64,000 nucleotides of DNA from CAVQCT01 sp964520865 (lineage in GTDB: Bacteria > Zixibacteria > MSB-5A5 > GN15 > FEB-12): NCBI GenBank assembly GCA_964520865.1, contig CAZFOY010000010.1, forward strand, positions 8,222-72,221, in the 5' to 3' direction. How positions within the stretch are numbered: position 1 is the first letter of the stretch; the number at the start of each line of letters is the position of its first letter. Below the pieces are notes generated by a model. That model was given only the letters and a program-made list of their open reading frames with translations. It was not told where the DNA came from and made no database searches. The translations under genes were made by a program, and so were the position numbers. Shown here piece after piece: positions 8,714 through 17,540 of this stretch.

Positions 8714-10858
8714 CTAAATCGCCCCGCTTGGGAAATATACGGTAAAAGTAGTCCCTTTTCCTTCCTCGGACTGTACGCTCAAGGTACCATCGTGGGCGGA
8801 AATAATCCGTTCGACCACGGCCAGGCCGAGTCCGGTCCCGGTCGCCTTGGTGGTGAAATACCGGTCGAATATCTTGGACAGGTTCTCCCGTTTGATTCCC
8901 TCACCGGTATCGGTCACCTTCATCGCCAGGTAGTCCACCTTCTTGTGCTCTGGACGCTCGATTACCCCTCTCACCGAGAGCTGCCCCCGGTCGGACATAG
9001 CGTCGATCGCGTTGATGAACAGATTGAGGAAGACTTCGAGTATCTGGTTTTTATTCACAATGACGTTCCAGTCGGCTTCATCAAAGCTCGACTGATACGC
9101 AATATCCTTCTTGCGAAGGTCCGGACCGACCAGCTCTGAGGCTTTCGTGACGATATGCCTGAGATCGACTCGCTCAGTCTGATACTTTTTCGGGTTGGAG
9201 AAATCGACCAGTTCTTTGACCAGCTCGTTCATCCGGTGGACTTCGTCTTCGACATTGACAAACAGATCCGAGTCGGCCAGTTCGCTACTCGTCCGGCTCT
9301 TGAGGATCTGCAGTCCTCCCTTGATCGTTGTCAGCGGACGCCGGAGATCGTGAGAGATCTCGGAAATCATGTTGCCCATGGTGAGGAGCCGGGTGGCGTT
9401 CAGGAGCGACTTTTCACGCTCGAACAGTATCGCCGATTGCGAGATGACCAGCTTGGCCAACGAGATATCTTCCTGACCGTAGGCGTGCTCTGAATCAGCA
9501 CCGAGATAGAAGATATATGCCAGCTCGCCGTATTTGATTATCGGGATGGCCATATTGGCGTTCTTCGGATGGGGGAAGATCGTGCTCTTTTGCAGCCACT
9601 CGACAATGCGCTCAGTCAGGTCGTGGATGTCGTTTACGTCGACCTGACTTTCCGGATTCAAATGGAAGATGAGATCCTGCCACGGCGTCTGCCTCATATC
9701 GATCTTGCCGCTTCGCGTCATCGGAATGTACGGCATGCCGGTGATGCCGTCGGCCACGAAGATTTTGTTCTCACGATCCCAGTTGAACCAGATTGAAAAG
9801 TCGATCGGAAACAGCCGTCCGAGTTTATTGACCAGGCTTATCCGGAAATCGTGAAGCGTCTGGATCTGGGCCAGTTCGGTCGTGATCTCGTGAAGAATCT
9901 CGAACTCGATCAAGCGGCGCCGGTTCTTCTCGAACTGATTGGCATCGTCGACCGCAATAGCAGCCTGCGACGCAAAAGTTGTCAGGAGTCGAAGGTCGTT
10001 CTTGGTAAATATGCCACCGTCCTGCTTGTTGGCCATATTGATGACGCCAATCACTTTGTTCTTTATAATCAGGGGTGCGCACAATAGAGACGCGGCACCG
10101 TACCGCTCCTTGTTCATTCGCTTGAATCGAGAATCGTGCTCGACATCTTCAACTATCAGCGGCTCGCCGTGGGCGGCGACATACCCCGCAATCGATTCAC
10201 CGACCGGCAGGCGGGTCGACGACACCACCTTCCCTTCGAGTCCGATGGCCGCTTCGATCGTCATGCACTCTCCTGTTTCATCGAGCAACATGATCGAGCC
10301 GACCTGGGCCTCGGTCACGTTCGAGGCAAGCGCCACGATCTGACGCAGAAGTTCTTTAAGATTAGCGGTAGAGCCTATAGATTTCCCGGCTTCGTACAAA
10401 GCGTTCAGCTCGCCTATTCGGCGATGAAGTATCAAGTTCGAGATCTTAAGTTCTTCGAGCAGGCGGAGCCGGTACAAATCCGAACGGCGTTTTTCCACAG
10501 CCCGTCTGACGGCCAGACCGAGGTGGGTGTACTCAACCGGTTTCATCAGGTAGTCGTAAGCACCGTGCGTGATCGCCTCGATAGCCGAATCCAGCGAAGC
10601 ATAGCCGGTCATGAGAATGACAGGAATATCTTCATCGACTTCCTTGACAATTTTCAGAATATCCAGTCCGCTGTAATCGGGCATCTTGATGTCGGTAATG
10701 ACAAGATCGACCTTCGAGGACCGGATGGCCTCGACCGCCTCCTGGGCCTGCTGGTACGCCGAAACCTGGTAACCGTCGTCGGTCAGCAGAGCGGTCAGCG
10801 ACTCGCACATCCGCTTTTCGTCATCGATGAGAATGATTTTTTCAGATGTCGTATTCAT
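8714..10858 (-). CDS. hybrid receiver-GAF-histidine kinase
   Basis: A 714-residue soluble sensor with an unusual order: the receiver is N-terminal (about 5-120, phosphoacceptor Asp56 in LVITDIKMPD). It is followed by a short coiled coil, a clear GAF domain (about 165-310, ending near LLTTFASQAAIAVDDANQFE), a second GAF-like region (about 330-470), a HisKA dimerisation helix with His503 in SEISHDLRRPLTTIKGG, and an HATPase domain with NLFINAIDAMSDRG, DTGEGI and GTGLGLAV boxes. There is no membrane segment. Such proteins receive phosphate from another kinase and relay or modulate it. The gene overlaps the upstream kinase gene by 17 bases, implying translational coupling, and lies directly upstream of the NtrC-type regulator. 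Confidence 0.92.
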   Translation of the reverse strand: MNTTSEKIILIDDEKRMCESLTALLTDDGYQVSAYQQAQEAVEAIRSSKVDLVITDIKMPDYSGLDILKIVKEVDEDIPVILMTGYASLDSAIEAITHGAYDYLMKPVEYTHLGLAVRRAVEKRRSDLYRLRLLEELKISNLILHRRIGELNALYEAGKSIGSTANLKELLRQIVALASNVTEAQVGSIMLLDETGECMTIEAAIGLEGKVVSSTRLPVGESIAGYVAAHGEPLIVEDVEHDSRFKRMNKERYGAASLLCAPLIIKNKVIGVINMANKQDGGIFTKNDLRLLTTFASQAAIAVDDANQFEKNRRRLIEFEILHEITTELAQIQTLHDFRISLVNKLGRLFPIDFSIWFNWDRENKIFVADGITGMPYIPMTRSGKIDMRQTPWQDLIFHLNPESQVDVNDIHDLTERIVEWLQKSTIFPHPKNANMAIPIIKYGELAYIFYLGADSEHAYGQEDISLAKLVISQSAILFEREKSLLNATRLLTMGNMISEISHDLRRPLTTIKGGLQILKSRTSSELADSDLFVNVEDEVHRMNELVKELVDFSNPKKYQTERVDLRHIVTKASELVGPDLRKKDIAYQSSFDEADWNVIVNKNQILEVFLNLFINAIDAMSDRGQLSVRGVIERPEHKKVDYLAMKVTDTGEGIKRENLSKIFDRYFTTKATGTGLGLAVVERIISAHDGTLSVQSEEGKGTTFTVYFPSGAI

Positions 10859-12272
10859 AAGTCCTGGTACTTGTCTCTATCGGCAGACGGATCTCAAAAC
10901 ATCCCCCTTTTTCGACATTTCTGAAGGAAATGGATCCACTGTGCTTCTTGATTATCCCGTAGCAAACGGACAGTCCCAAACCGGTACCTTGTCCGGGGCG
11001 CTTGGTCGTAAAGAACGGCTCGAAAATACGGGGAATGATCTCCGGCGGGATTCCCGGGCCAGAATCGCACAACCGAACGACCACATCTCCCTCTTCCGGG
11101 GCAACCTGAACTTCGAGCACCCCGCCCTTGTCCATGACATCGAGAGCATTGATTATGATATTGAGAAAAACCTGCTTGAGGTTTTCGGGAGACACATCAA
11201 TCATCGGACAATCCGGATCGAATCGTTTAACCAACTCGACACCACGGCTCTGCAGTTGACGTTCCATGAGCATCAGAACGTCGCTCATTACTCCGGCAAT
11301 GTCGGTCTTCACGAACTTGAGTCCGCTCGGACGATGAAAATCGAGCAGTTCCTTCACGATTCGCGCTATTCGGTTGATTTCATCGGAGACAATCGCAGAG
11401 AATTTCTCCGTATCGTCGGGCGTCTTGGCCTGGCGGATCAACTGGACGTAGTTGAGGATTATTCCGAGCGGGTTGTTGATCTCATGAGCGACTTTCGCCG
11501 ACATCTCGCCGAGCGCCGCCAGCCTTTCCGAGTGCACCAGTTGCTGCTGTGCGGACCTCAGCTGCTGGCTGGCCAGCCGCTCTGCTTCATAGAGACGAGT
11601 ATTCTCGATCGCTACCGAAATCTGATTGCCAAGAATCGAAAGAAACTCGATATCTTCGTTGCGGAACTTCCCCCCGGACATTTTGTCACTGATCAGAAGA
11701 ATACCGCTTAGGCGGGTTTGATAGATCAACGGAACGGCCAGCCCGGGATGAAATTTATCGAGAATCTTCCGCTCGTTGCCGTCGGCCATTTCCTGAATCA
11801 GTGTTTCCGTCGACGTAGGTCGATTCAGCTTAGAGAGGTAGTCGGTCAGCACCGTCCCGGAATAGAATCTCGACGAAGGATCGGGGAATCCTCCGGACCC
11901 TTTCTGTTTTGCCACGACATACTCGCCATCATCACGGTTTCTTTCGAGATAAACCGCAGCCTTGAGGGCGCCGACCTGCGCCAGCGACGTGAAGATAAAC
12001 GTATCGAGAAGCTGCAGATAGTCGAGCACGGCGTTGAAATTGCGGCTGATTTCGAAGATCGTATAAAGGTCGAAGATCTTTCGTTTGAGCTGTCGATTCG
12101 CTTCGGTGAGACTTCCGATTCGTTCTTCCAGCTCGCGCTTGAGCACCTGCACCGAAGCTTCGTCCGCCTGCGGAGTCGCTTTCGCCCTGGTCTTCGGCTT
12201 CGAAGAACTCGTCTTTCGAACACGGCCCTTGGCCGGAGTTTTTTTTGCACTCTTTTTGTTATTGGAAGTCAT
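10842..12272 (-). CDS. soluble GAF-domain histidine kinase
   Basis: A 476-residue cytoplasmic kinase. It starts with a Lys/Arg/Thr-rich low-complexity tail (about 1-38), then a coiled coil (VLKRELEERIGSLTEANRQL), one GAF domain (about 65-225), a second short coiled coil, HisKA with His263 in KVAHEINNPLGIILNYVQLI, and HATPase with NIIINALDVMDKGG, DSGPGIPPEI and GTGLGLSVCYGI. There is no transmembrane helix, so it senses an internal signal. Its ATG overlaps the folC stop by four bases, and its end overlaps the next kinase gene by 17 bases. It therefore belongs to the folC transcript and is coupled to the downstream relay genes. Confidence 0.92.
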   Translation of the reverse strand: MTSNNKKSAKKTPAKGRVRKTSSSKPKTRAKATPQADEASVQVLKRELEERIGSLTEANRQLKRKIFDLYTIFEISRNFNAVLDYLQLLDTFIFTSLAQVGALKAAVYLERNRDDGEYVVAKQKGSGGFPDPSSRFYSGTVLTDYLSKLNRPTSTETLIQEMADGNERKILDKFHPGLAVPLIYQTRLSGILLISDKMSGGKFRNEDIEFLSILGNQISVAIENTRLYEAERLASQQLRSAQQQLVHSERLAALGEMSAKVAHEINNPLGIILNYVQLIRQAKTPDDTEKFSAIVSDEINRIARIVKELLDFHRPSGLKFVKTDIAGVMSDVLMLMERQLQSRGVELVKRFDPDCPMIDVSPENLKQVFLNIIINALDVMDKGGVLEVQVAPEEGDVVVRLCDSGPGIPPEIIPRIFEPFFTTKRPGQGTGLGLSVCYGIIKKHSGSISFRNVEKGGCFEIRLPIETSTRTYEYDI

Positions 12273-13546
12273 CGTACTCTAAATTTTTCGAAGAAGTCCC
12301 CGACAAGGTAATGGGAACCGATTATGACTATTATATCGTCACGACCGCACGTTTTCAACAATTTTGTGTAGGCGGTGCTTATCGATCCAAACCGCCGAAA
12401 CGGTACGCCCCTGAAATCGATCGTCCCGATCAATTCGCCGACATCTACCGCCCGCTTTGTTTTCAATTTCACCAGAGCGTACCCGGCGGCGATCTGGGAG
12501 AGCGAATCGAAGATCTTTTGATGTTCCTTGCGTTTGACGAATCCAGTCAGCAGATACGCCTTTCTCCCCGGAAATCTTGCCCTGAACGAGTCGGCAAATG
12601 AAGCTGCCCCCGCGGCGTTGTGGCTGACGTCGAAAATATGCGTCGGCTTGGTTCGATATTCGCGTATCTGAAATCTTCCCGGCCAATCGGTGTGGACTAT
12701 TCCCTCGCGGGCAGACTTGCGGGATATCGGAAGCCCCTCAGCATTGAGGATTGATACGGCCTTGAGTACCAGCGCGGTGTTCTTGAGTTGATGAATGCCG
12801 ACCAGGGCAGGCTTGATCTGCCCGAAGCTGTACCCATCGTATTGAAACTTCAAACTCATGCGAGCAGGATCAGCGATAAAATCAGCCGGTCGTAACTTGT
12901 AAAGGGGTGCCTTCACGAGTCTGCATTTTCGTTCCATGACCTTCTCGGCCTCGGGAGGCAGGAGTCCGATCAGGTGCGGGACTCCATGCTTTATTATTCC
13001 CGCTTTCTCGCGGGCGATTTTCGTCAGCGTGTCGCCGAGAATCTCCATGTGATCCAGACTTATGTCAGTGGTGATCGTAAGGATAGGTTGCAGTACGTTG
13101 GAAGCATCCAGCCGGCCGCCCAGTCCGGTTTCGATAACCGCGATCTCGACTCCCGCCCGTTTGAAATGCTCGAACGCCATCGCGGTGATGACTTCGAAAA
13201 ACGACAGCTTCCGGACGGCCAATTCCTTGCGGTATCGGTCGATAAAGCGCGTGACGGAGTTGCGGTCGATTTTTCGCCCGTTCACTTTCACCCGCTCACG
13301 GAGAGTTACCAAATGCGGTGACGTGAATAGCCCGGTCTTGTAGCCCTGAGCCCGAAGAACGGTATCGAGCATTGCCGCAGTCGAGCCTTTGCCGTTCGTG
13401 CCGGCGATATGAATAGTCCTATAGGCGTTTTGCGGGGAGTCGATCGATTCGAGGAAGCTGGTGATGTTCGCCAATCCGAGCTTCATACCGAAAAACTCCC
13501 GCGAGAGAATGAATCTCTCAGCTGAAGCATAGGTATGTTTCGGCAT
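12269..13546 (-). CDS. folC: folylpolyglutamate synthase/dihydrofolate synthase
   Basis: FolC adds glutamate to dihydropteroate and to folates in the cytoplasm. The Mur-ligase-like fold is shown by the P-loop IHIAGTNGKGSTAAMLD near the N terminus, by the nucleotide-binding stretch TDISLDHMEILGDTLTKIAREKAG (read in two parts) and by the family DVSHNA motif in THIFDVSHNAAGA. The length (425 residues) is normal. The ATG at 13546 was chosen over a GTG at 13558 because it forms a TGATG junction with the accD stop and has GGAG six bases upstream. The accD-folC pairing is common in bacteria. Confidence 0.95.
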   Translation of the reverse strand: MPKHTYASAERFILSREFFGMKLGLANITSFLESIDSPQNAYRTIHIAGTNGKGSTAAMLDTVLRAQGYKTGLFTSPHLVTLRERVKVNGRKIDRNSVTRFIDRYRKELAVRKLSFFEVITAMAFEHFKRAGVEIAVIETGLGGRLDASNVLQPILTITTDISLDHMEILGDTLTKIAREKAGIIKHGVPHLIGLLPPEAEKVMERKCRLVKAPLYKLRPADFIADPARMSLKFQYDGYSFGQIKPALVGIHQLKNTALVLKAVSILNAEGLPISRKSAREGIVHTDWPGRFQIREYRTKPTHIFDVSHNAAGAASFADSFRARFPGRKAYLLTGFVKRKEHQKIFDSLSQIAAGYALVKLKTKRAVDVGELIGTIDFRGVPFRRFGSISTAYTKLLKTCGRDDIIVIIGSHYLVGDFFEKFRVR

Positions 13547-14388
13547 CACTTTCTCCACATATACTGGAGCAGTCTGAGGACGGTCGAGCGAAGCTCCCTG
13601 CGATTGACGATCTTGTCGACAAACCCTTTATCGAGAAAGAACTCGGTCGACTGGAATCCTTCGGGAAGATCCTGCCCGATCGTCTGTTGAATAACGCGAG
13701 GTCCGGCGAATCCCAGCAATGCTTTCGGTTCCGCGATGATCACATCGCCGAGCGAAGCATAGGATGCCATCACCCCCGCAGTTGTCGGATTGGTAAGTAT
13801 AGAGATATAAGGAATTTTCTTTTCCGCGAGAACGGCGAGCAGGGCCGAGGTCTTGGCCATCTGCATTAAAGAAAGTATCCCCTCCTGCATCCGCGCTCCG
13901 CCGGAGCACGAAATGATAATGAGCGGGATCTCTTTCTCGATCGCCCGCTCGATGGCTCGCGCGATCTTCTCGCCCACGACAGAACCCATCGAGCCGCCTA
14001 TGAAATCGAAATTCATGATCGCGAATGAAACACTGATTCCGCCAACTTTACCGAGCCCGGCAATGACACCTTCCTGCCGTCCGGTCTTCGCCTGGGCCGC
14101 CCTGATCCGGTCAGGATATTTTTTGGAATCGCGGAATTTGAGCGGATCCTGCGAAGTCAATTGTGAGTCGTACTCCTCGAGATCACCGTCATCAAGAAGC
14201 AGATTGATATATTTCTGCGAAGATATTCTGAAATGGAAGTCGCAGTTCGGGCAGACCCAGAGCAGCTCTTCCATCTTCTTGCTGTAAACGATTTCGCCGC
14301 ACGATTCGCATTTCGTCCAGAGCCCCTCAGGAATGTTCTTCCGTTCCTGCGGCGCGAGGCCGGATTTATCTTTTCTAAACCACGCCAT
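13546..14388 (-). CDS. accD: acetyl-CoA carboxylase carboxyltransferase beta subunit
   Basis: AccD is half of the carboxyltransferase that moves CO2 from biotin to acetyl-CoA, the first step of fatty acid synthesis. The N-terminal zinc ribbon is present (CESC at about 27-30 and CPNC at about 46-49), followed by the crotonase-like core with ISCSGGARMQEGILSLMQM and a conserved PTTAGVMASYASLGD. At 280 residues it is a standard length. The partner accA is not in the window. The ATG at 14388 is preferred over a TTG at 14397, since AAGG lies at workable distance and the protein then begins MAWFRKDK as usual. Confidence 0.96.
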   Translation of the reverse strand: MAWFRKDKSGLAPQERKNIPEGLWTKCESCGEIVYSKKMEELLWVCPNCDFHFRISSQKYINLLLDDGDLEEYDSQLTSQDPLKFRDSKKYPDRIRAAQAKTGRQEGVIAGLGKVGGISVSFAIMNFDFIGGSMGSVVGEKIARAIERAIEKEIPLIIISCSGGARMQEGILSLMQMAKTSALLAVLAEKKIPYISILTNPTTAGVMASYASLGDVIIAEPKALLGFAGPRVIQQTIGQDLPEGFQSTEFFLDKGFVDKIVNRRELRSTVLRLLQYMWRK

Positions 14389-14393
14389 ATTAA

Positions 14394-14876
14394 TCAAGCC
14401 TTCTCGTCATCATCGAGGTAACGCACCATCACCAACGCATCCTCAAGCGGTTTGCGGTAATAGTGCGGCCGACGGTACAGCAGCTTAAAGCCATACCTTT
14501 CATAAAAAGCAACAGCCGGGGTGTTACTCGGCCTTACCTCAAGCAGAAGAAATTCGCACCGATGATCGGTAACGACTCTCAAGATATTCTCCAGAAGTCG
14601 TTTTGCAACTGATTTTCTTTGGTAGTCGGAGGCGACCGCAATATTGGTCAGGTGAGATTCGGCATCGAGGATATAGTAACAGGCGTAACCGATTACTTTG
14701 CCGTCAGTTTCGGCGACAATCGCGCCCCAGCCGGCTTCGCGCAGTTGCTGTTCAAATGCACTGGCGGACCAGGGATCGGAAAATGACTGCCGCTCAATCT
14801 TCATTACCGAAGAGATATCGCGCTCCGTCATCAGCCTGACGCTTACCTCAAGTTCACTTTTTGTGTCTGAGCTCAA
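14394..14876 (-). CDS. rimI: ribosomal protein S18-alanine N-acetyltransferase
   Basis: A 160-residue GNAT acetyltransferase. The acetyl-CoA pyrophosphate-binding loop is in VASDYQRKSVAKRLLENIL (canonical Q/RxxGxG/A, here QRKSVA). LLEVRPSNTPAVAFYERYGF is the hallmark of RimI, which acetylates the N terminus of ribosomal protein S18. The tsaB-rimI order is common in bacteria and supports the assignment. The gene overlaps tsaB by 23 bases and ends six bases before the accD start. Confidence 0.92.
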   Translation of the reverse strand: MSSDTKSELEVSVRLMTERDISSVMKIERQSFSDPWSASAFEQQLREAGWGAIVAETDGKVIGYACYYILDAESHLTNIAVASDYQRKSVAKRLLENILRVVTDHRCEFLLLEVRPSNTPAVAFYERYGFKLLYRRPHYYRKPLEDALVMVRYLDDDEKA

Positions 14877-15537
14877 AATTTATCTCCGCCTGAGATTTTT
14901 GTAGATACAGCGGTTCCAACGTGACCAGATCATCGGCTTCTCCCCGCGACAATTTCTCGGATCCCAGAAGAATCAACTCGCTGGAGTCATAGCCGATATC
15001 GGACGAGAGATCCGGACCGGTTATCTGCCATTCCGGGGAAACCTCTATTCCGTAGACTGCGATCGGTCCGTTATTGGATTCGCGTGCAAGATCACGTGCT
15101 TTGACGACGCTGATTCCGTTATGGTCGTACTCCCCCGAATTTACGGTGGTGACAAAGAACTCATCCCGTTTCAACGGCACAGCTACCGTAACCGCTTCAC
15201 TTCTGTCTCGCAGGCGATAGGCGGCTATCTCAAACAGGTTGACTCCGACCATGGGGAGACCAAGTGACACAGCTACCCCCTTGCCCGCCGCGATCCCGAT
15301 CCGCAAACCCGTGAATGATCCCGGTCCGGTCGCCACGACGATCGCATCAAGATCCGTCTTCGCTAATCCTGCCGACTGAAACAACTCGCCAATCTTTTTC
15401 ACGATTATCTGTCCGTGCGACTGATCGACGACTTCGGAAGACTTCACGAGCCGATCACCTCCGAACCGGAGTCCGAGGTTCAGTCGGCTGGTCGATGTAT
15501 CGATGCCGAGGATGTTCTTTTCGCTGTAGTCGGTCAT
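14854..15537 (-). CDS. tsaB: tRNA threonylcarbamoyladenosine biosynthesis protein TsaB
   Basis: TsaB is the ASKHA-fold partner of TsaD in making the t6A37 modification on ANN-decoding tRNAs. The 227-residue protein opens with NILGIDTSTSRLNLGLR (phosphate-1 motif) and has VVATGPGSFTGLRIGIAAGKG, both diagnostic of TsaB. It overlaps tsaE by four bases and rimI by 23 bases, giving the usual tsaE-tsaB-rimI set. tsaD and tsaC are not in the window. Confidence 0.95.
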   Translation of the reverse strand: MTDYSEKNILGIDTSTSRLNLGLRFGGDRLVKSSEVVDQSHGQIIVKKIGELFQSAGLAKTDLDAIVVATGPGSFTGLRIGIAAGKGVAVSLGLPMVGVNLFEIAAYRLRDRSEAVTVAVPLKRDEFFVTTVNSGEYDHNGISVVKARDLARESNNGPIAVYGIEVSPEWQITGPDLSSDIGYDSSELILLGSEKLSRGEADDLVTLEPLYLQKSQAEINFELRHKK

Positions 15538-15968
15538 GGTTCGATATAAGAGATTTCGATTTGTCGTTCCGATTCACCGCTCACGGCGAAAGTGATCAGG
15601 TAGTACCGTTCCGGTAGATACTCATGTGCCTTCTCCCCCCACTCCACGATTACAATTCCGTCCCGGCCGGCGTACTCGTCCCATCCGATTTCGTAAAGTT
15701 CTTCGGGGTTCTCCAGACGGTACAAGTCAAAGTGATAGAGTGGTCGTGATCCCGGATATTCGTTAACCAGCGTGAACGATGGTGAGTTCACGAGTGATTC
15801 ATCGATTCCCAGCGCCGCCGCCAGGCCCTTGACAAAGACCGTCTTTCCGGCGCCCAATCGACCTTCCAGGACGATGACATCGCCGCTCTTGAAGTACGAG
15901 ACCAGCTTGCCGGCCAATGCGATAGTCTCCGCTTCCGAATGCGAAACTATGTTCAGAATCTTTCCCAC
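15534..15968 (-). CDS. tsaE: tRNA threonylcarbamoyladenosine biosynthesis ATPase TsaE
   Basis: A 144-residue P-loop ATPase that drives turnover of the TsaBD complex in t6A synthesis. The Walker A motif is in LEGRLGAGKTVFVKGLAAAL. Conserved SPSFTLVNEY (switch region) and LYHFDLYRLENPEELYEIG follow, then VIVEWGEKAHEYLP. It lies three bases after porX and overlaps tsaB by four bases (TGA within ATGA). Confidence 0.96.
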   Translation of the reverse strand: MGKILNIVSHSEAETIALAGKLVSYFKSGDVIVLEGRLGAGKTVFVKGLAAALGIDESLVNSPSFTLVNEYPGSRPLYHFDLYRLENPEELYEIGWDEYAGRDGIVIVEWGEKAHEYLPERYYLITFAVSGESERQIEISYIEP

Positions 15969-15971
15969 GTT

Positions 15972-17531
15972 CTACTTGGGCGTAAGCACCGAAATCGGTA
16001 CGACCATTTCCTCCAGTGAAATACCGCCGTGCTGGAACGAGTTCTGGAAGAACCGAACCATCTCGTTGTAATTGTTCGGATATACGAAGTAAAAGTCATC
16101 CTTCGCAATTATAAATGTCGTCGCCAGATTAAGCGACGGCAAACGCCATTGCTCCGGCTTCTTGATCAGAATGGAGTCTTTCGGATCAGAATTGAGATTA
16201 TCTCCGTACTTGTATCGAAGATTTGTCGACGTTGTCCGCTTGCCGTGAGCCATCGTTCCCCGGCGGCATAAGACGGAACCGTGATCCGATGTGACTATCA
16301 CCTTGTAACCCTGGGTGGCGAATGATTTGAGAATGGTAAACAATGATGAATGAGTGAACCATGTTTTCATCAGCGAACGGAAAGCCGCCTCGGTGCCGGC
16401 AATCTCTTTCAGGATGACGTTGTTCGACCGGCCGTGCACGAGTATATCGAGGAAGTTGAAAACGATGCTGACCAGGGGGAACTCGTAAAAGTCAGCCAGC
16501 CGCTTGGCGAGGGCGTCGGCTTCGGTGTTGTTATTTACTTTGAGATACTTGATTTTCTTCTCGTAGCGAATACCGTGTCGGGCCAGATTGTCGATCAGGA
16601 ACTTCTCTTCGTGGCGATTGAGCGACCCCTCGTCCTGTTCGAGATAAGTATCGGGATACATCCGGTGAATCTCATCCGGAAAGAGCCCTGAGAAAAGGGC
16701 ATTTCGGGCAAACGGTGTGGCACTTGGAAGAAGTGAAAAATAGTAGTCGCGTTGAATATTGAAAAACTCCGCCAGCAACGGCTCCACCAGCATCCATTGA
16801 TCAAGGCGCATGCAATCCACGATCACAAAGAGCACTTTGTGCTCTTTCTTCACCTCCGGTATAAGGTATTTCGCCGTCACATCCGGTGACATCACCGGTC
16901 TTCGATCCTTGAACAGCCACTTCTTATACTGGCTCTCAACGTACTTGGTAAACTCGTTATTCCACTCCTTGCGCGTTCCCTCGAGCGTCTGCTCCAACCC
17001 GACATCGGCGTTTTCATCGAGTTCAAGGCTCCACCAGGCGAGGATGCGCGTTGCCTCCTGCCAGTCCTCCGGTTCCAAGGCACCGTATAGTTTCTGATTG
17101 AAGCGGTTCATCTCGGTGACGTACCGTTTCATTGACGAAGTACTGATGATCTTCCGGGCGTCCAGCAGCCGCTTAATTACGAGAAGGATCTGCGACGGAT
17201 TAACCGGTTTGACAAGGTAATCGTCGATCTTCTGGCCGATCGCCTCGTCCATCAACGATTCCTCTTCGGACTTCGTCACCATTACGACGGTGAGATGCGG
17301 ATCGATGTCTTTGATTTCTTCGAGTGTGGTAAGGCCGTCCTTGCCGGGCATTACCTCATCGAGCAGTACCATGTCGAAATTCTCGCGCGAGACCAGCTCG
17401 ACGGCGTCGTCCCCGGACATCGCCGTGGTTACGTCGAATCCTCGCTTCTCGAGAAAGAGGATGTGCGGTTTCAGTGATTCGATCTCGTCATCGACCCAGA
17501 GTATTTTCTTAAGCGGAGCCTGTTTGTTCAT
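15972..17531 (-). CDS. porX: PorX-type response regulator with PglZ/alkaline-phosphatase-like domain
   Basis: A 519-residue two-domain protein. The N-terminal receiver has phosphoacceptor Asp58 in DMVLLDEVMPG and ends with DDYLVKPVNPSQ. A helical linker follows, then from about residue 205 a PglZ (alkaline phosphatase superfamily) domain with the metal-site motifs VIVDCMRLDQW, PSATPFARNALFSGLFPDE and VTSDHGS. This architecture and length are those of PorX, which regulates type IX secretion in Bacteroidota and whose effector domain has been reported to act as an oligonucleotide phosphodiesterase. The ATG at 17531 has AAGGA six bases upstream and is preferred over a TTG at 17537. The kinase gene just upstream (17541-18803) is its likely partner. 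Confidence 0.9.
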   Translation of the reverse strand: MNKQAPLKKILWVDDEIESLKPHILFLEKRGFDVTTAMSGDDAVELVSRENFDMVLLDEVMPGKDGLTTLEEIKDIDPHLTVVMVTKSEEESLMDEAIGQKIDDYLVKPVNPSQILLVIKRLLDARKIISTSSMKRYVTEMNRFNQKLYGALEPEDWQEATRILAWWSLELDENADVGLEQTLEGTRKEWNNEFTKYVESQYKKWLFKDRRPVMSPDVTAKYLIPEVKKEHKVLFVIVDCMRLDQWMLVEPLLAEFFNIQRDYYFSLLPSATPFARNALFSGLFPDEIHRMYPDTYLEQDEGSLNRHEEKFLIDNLARHGIRYEKKIKYLKVNNNTEADALAKRLADFYEFPLVSIVFNFLDILVHGRSNNVILKEIAGTEAAFRSLMKTWFTHSSLFTILKSFATQGYKVIVTSDHGSVLCRRGTMAHGKRTTSTNLRYKYGDNLNSDPKDSILIKKPEQWRLPSLNLATTFIIAKDDFYFVYPNNYNEMVRFFQNSFQHGGISLEEMVVPISVLTPK

Positions 17532-17540
17532 CGACAATCC

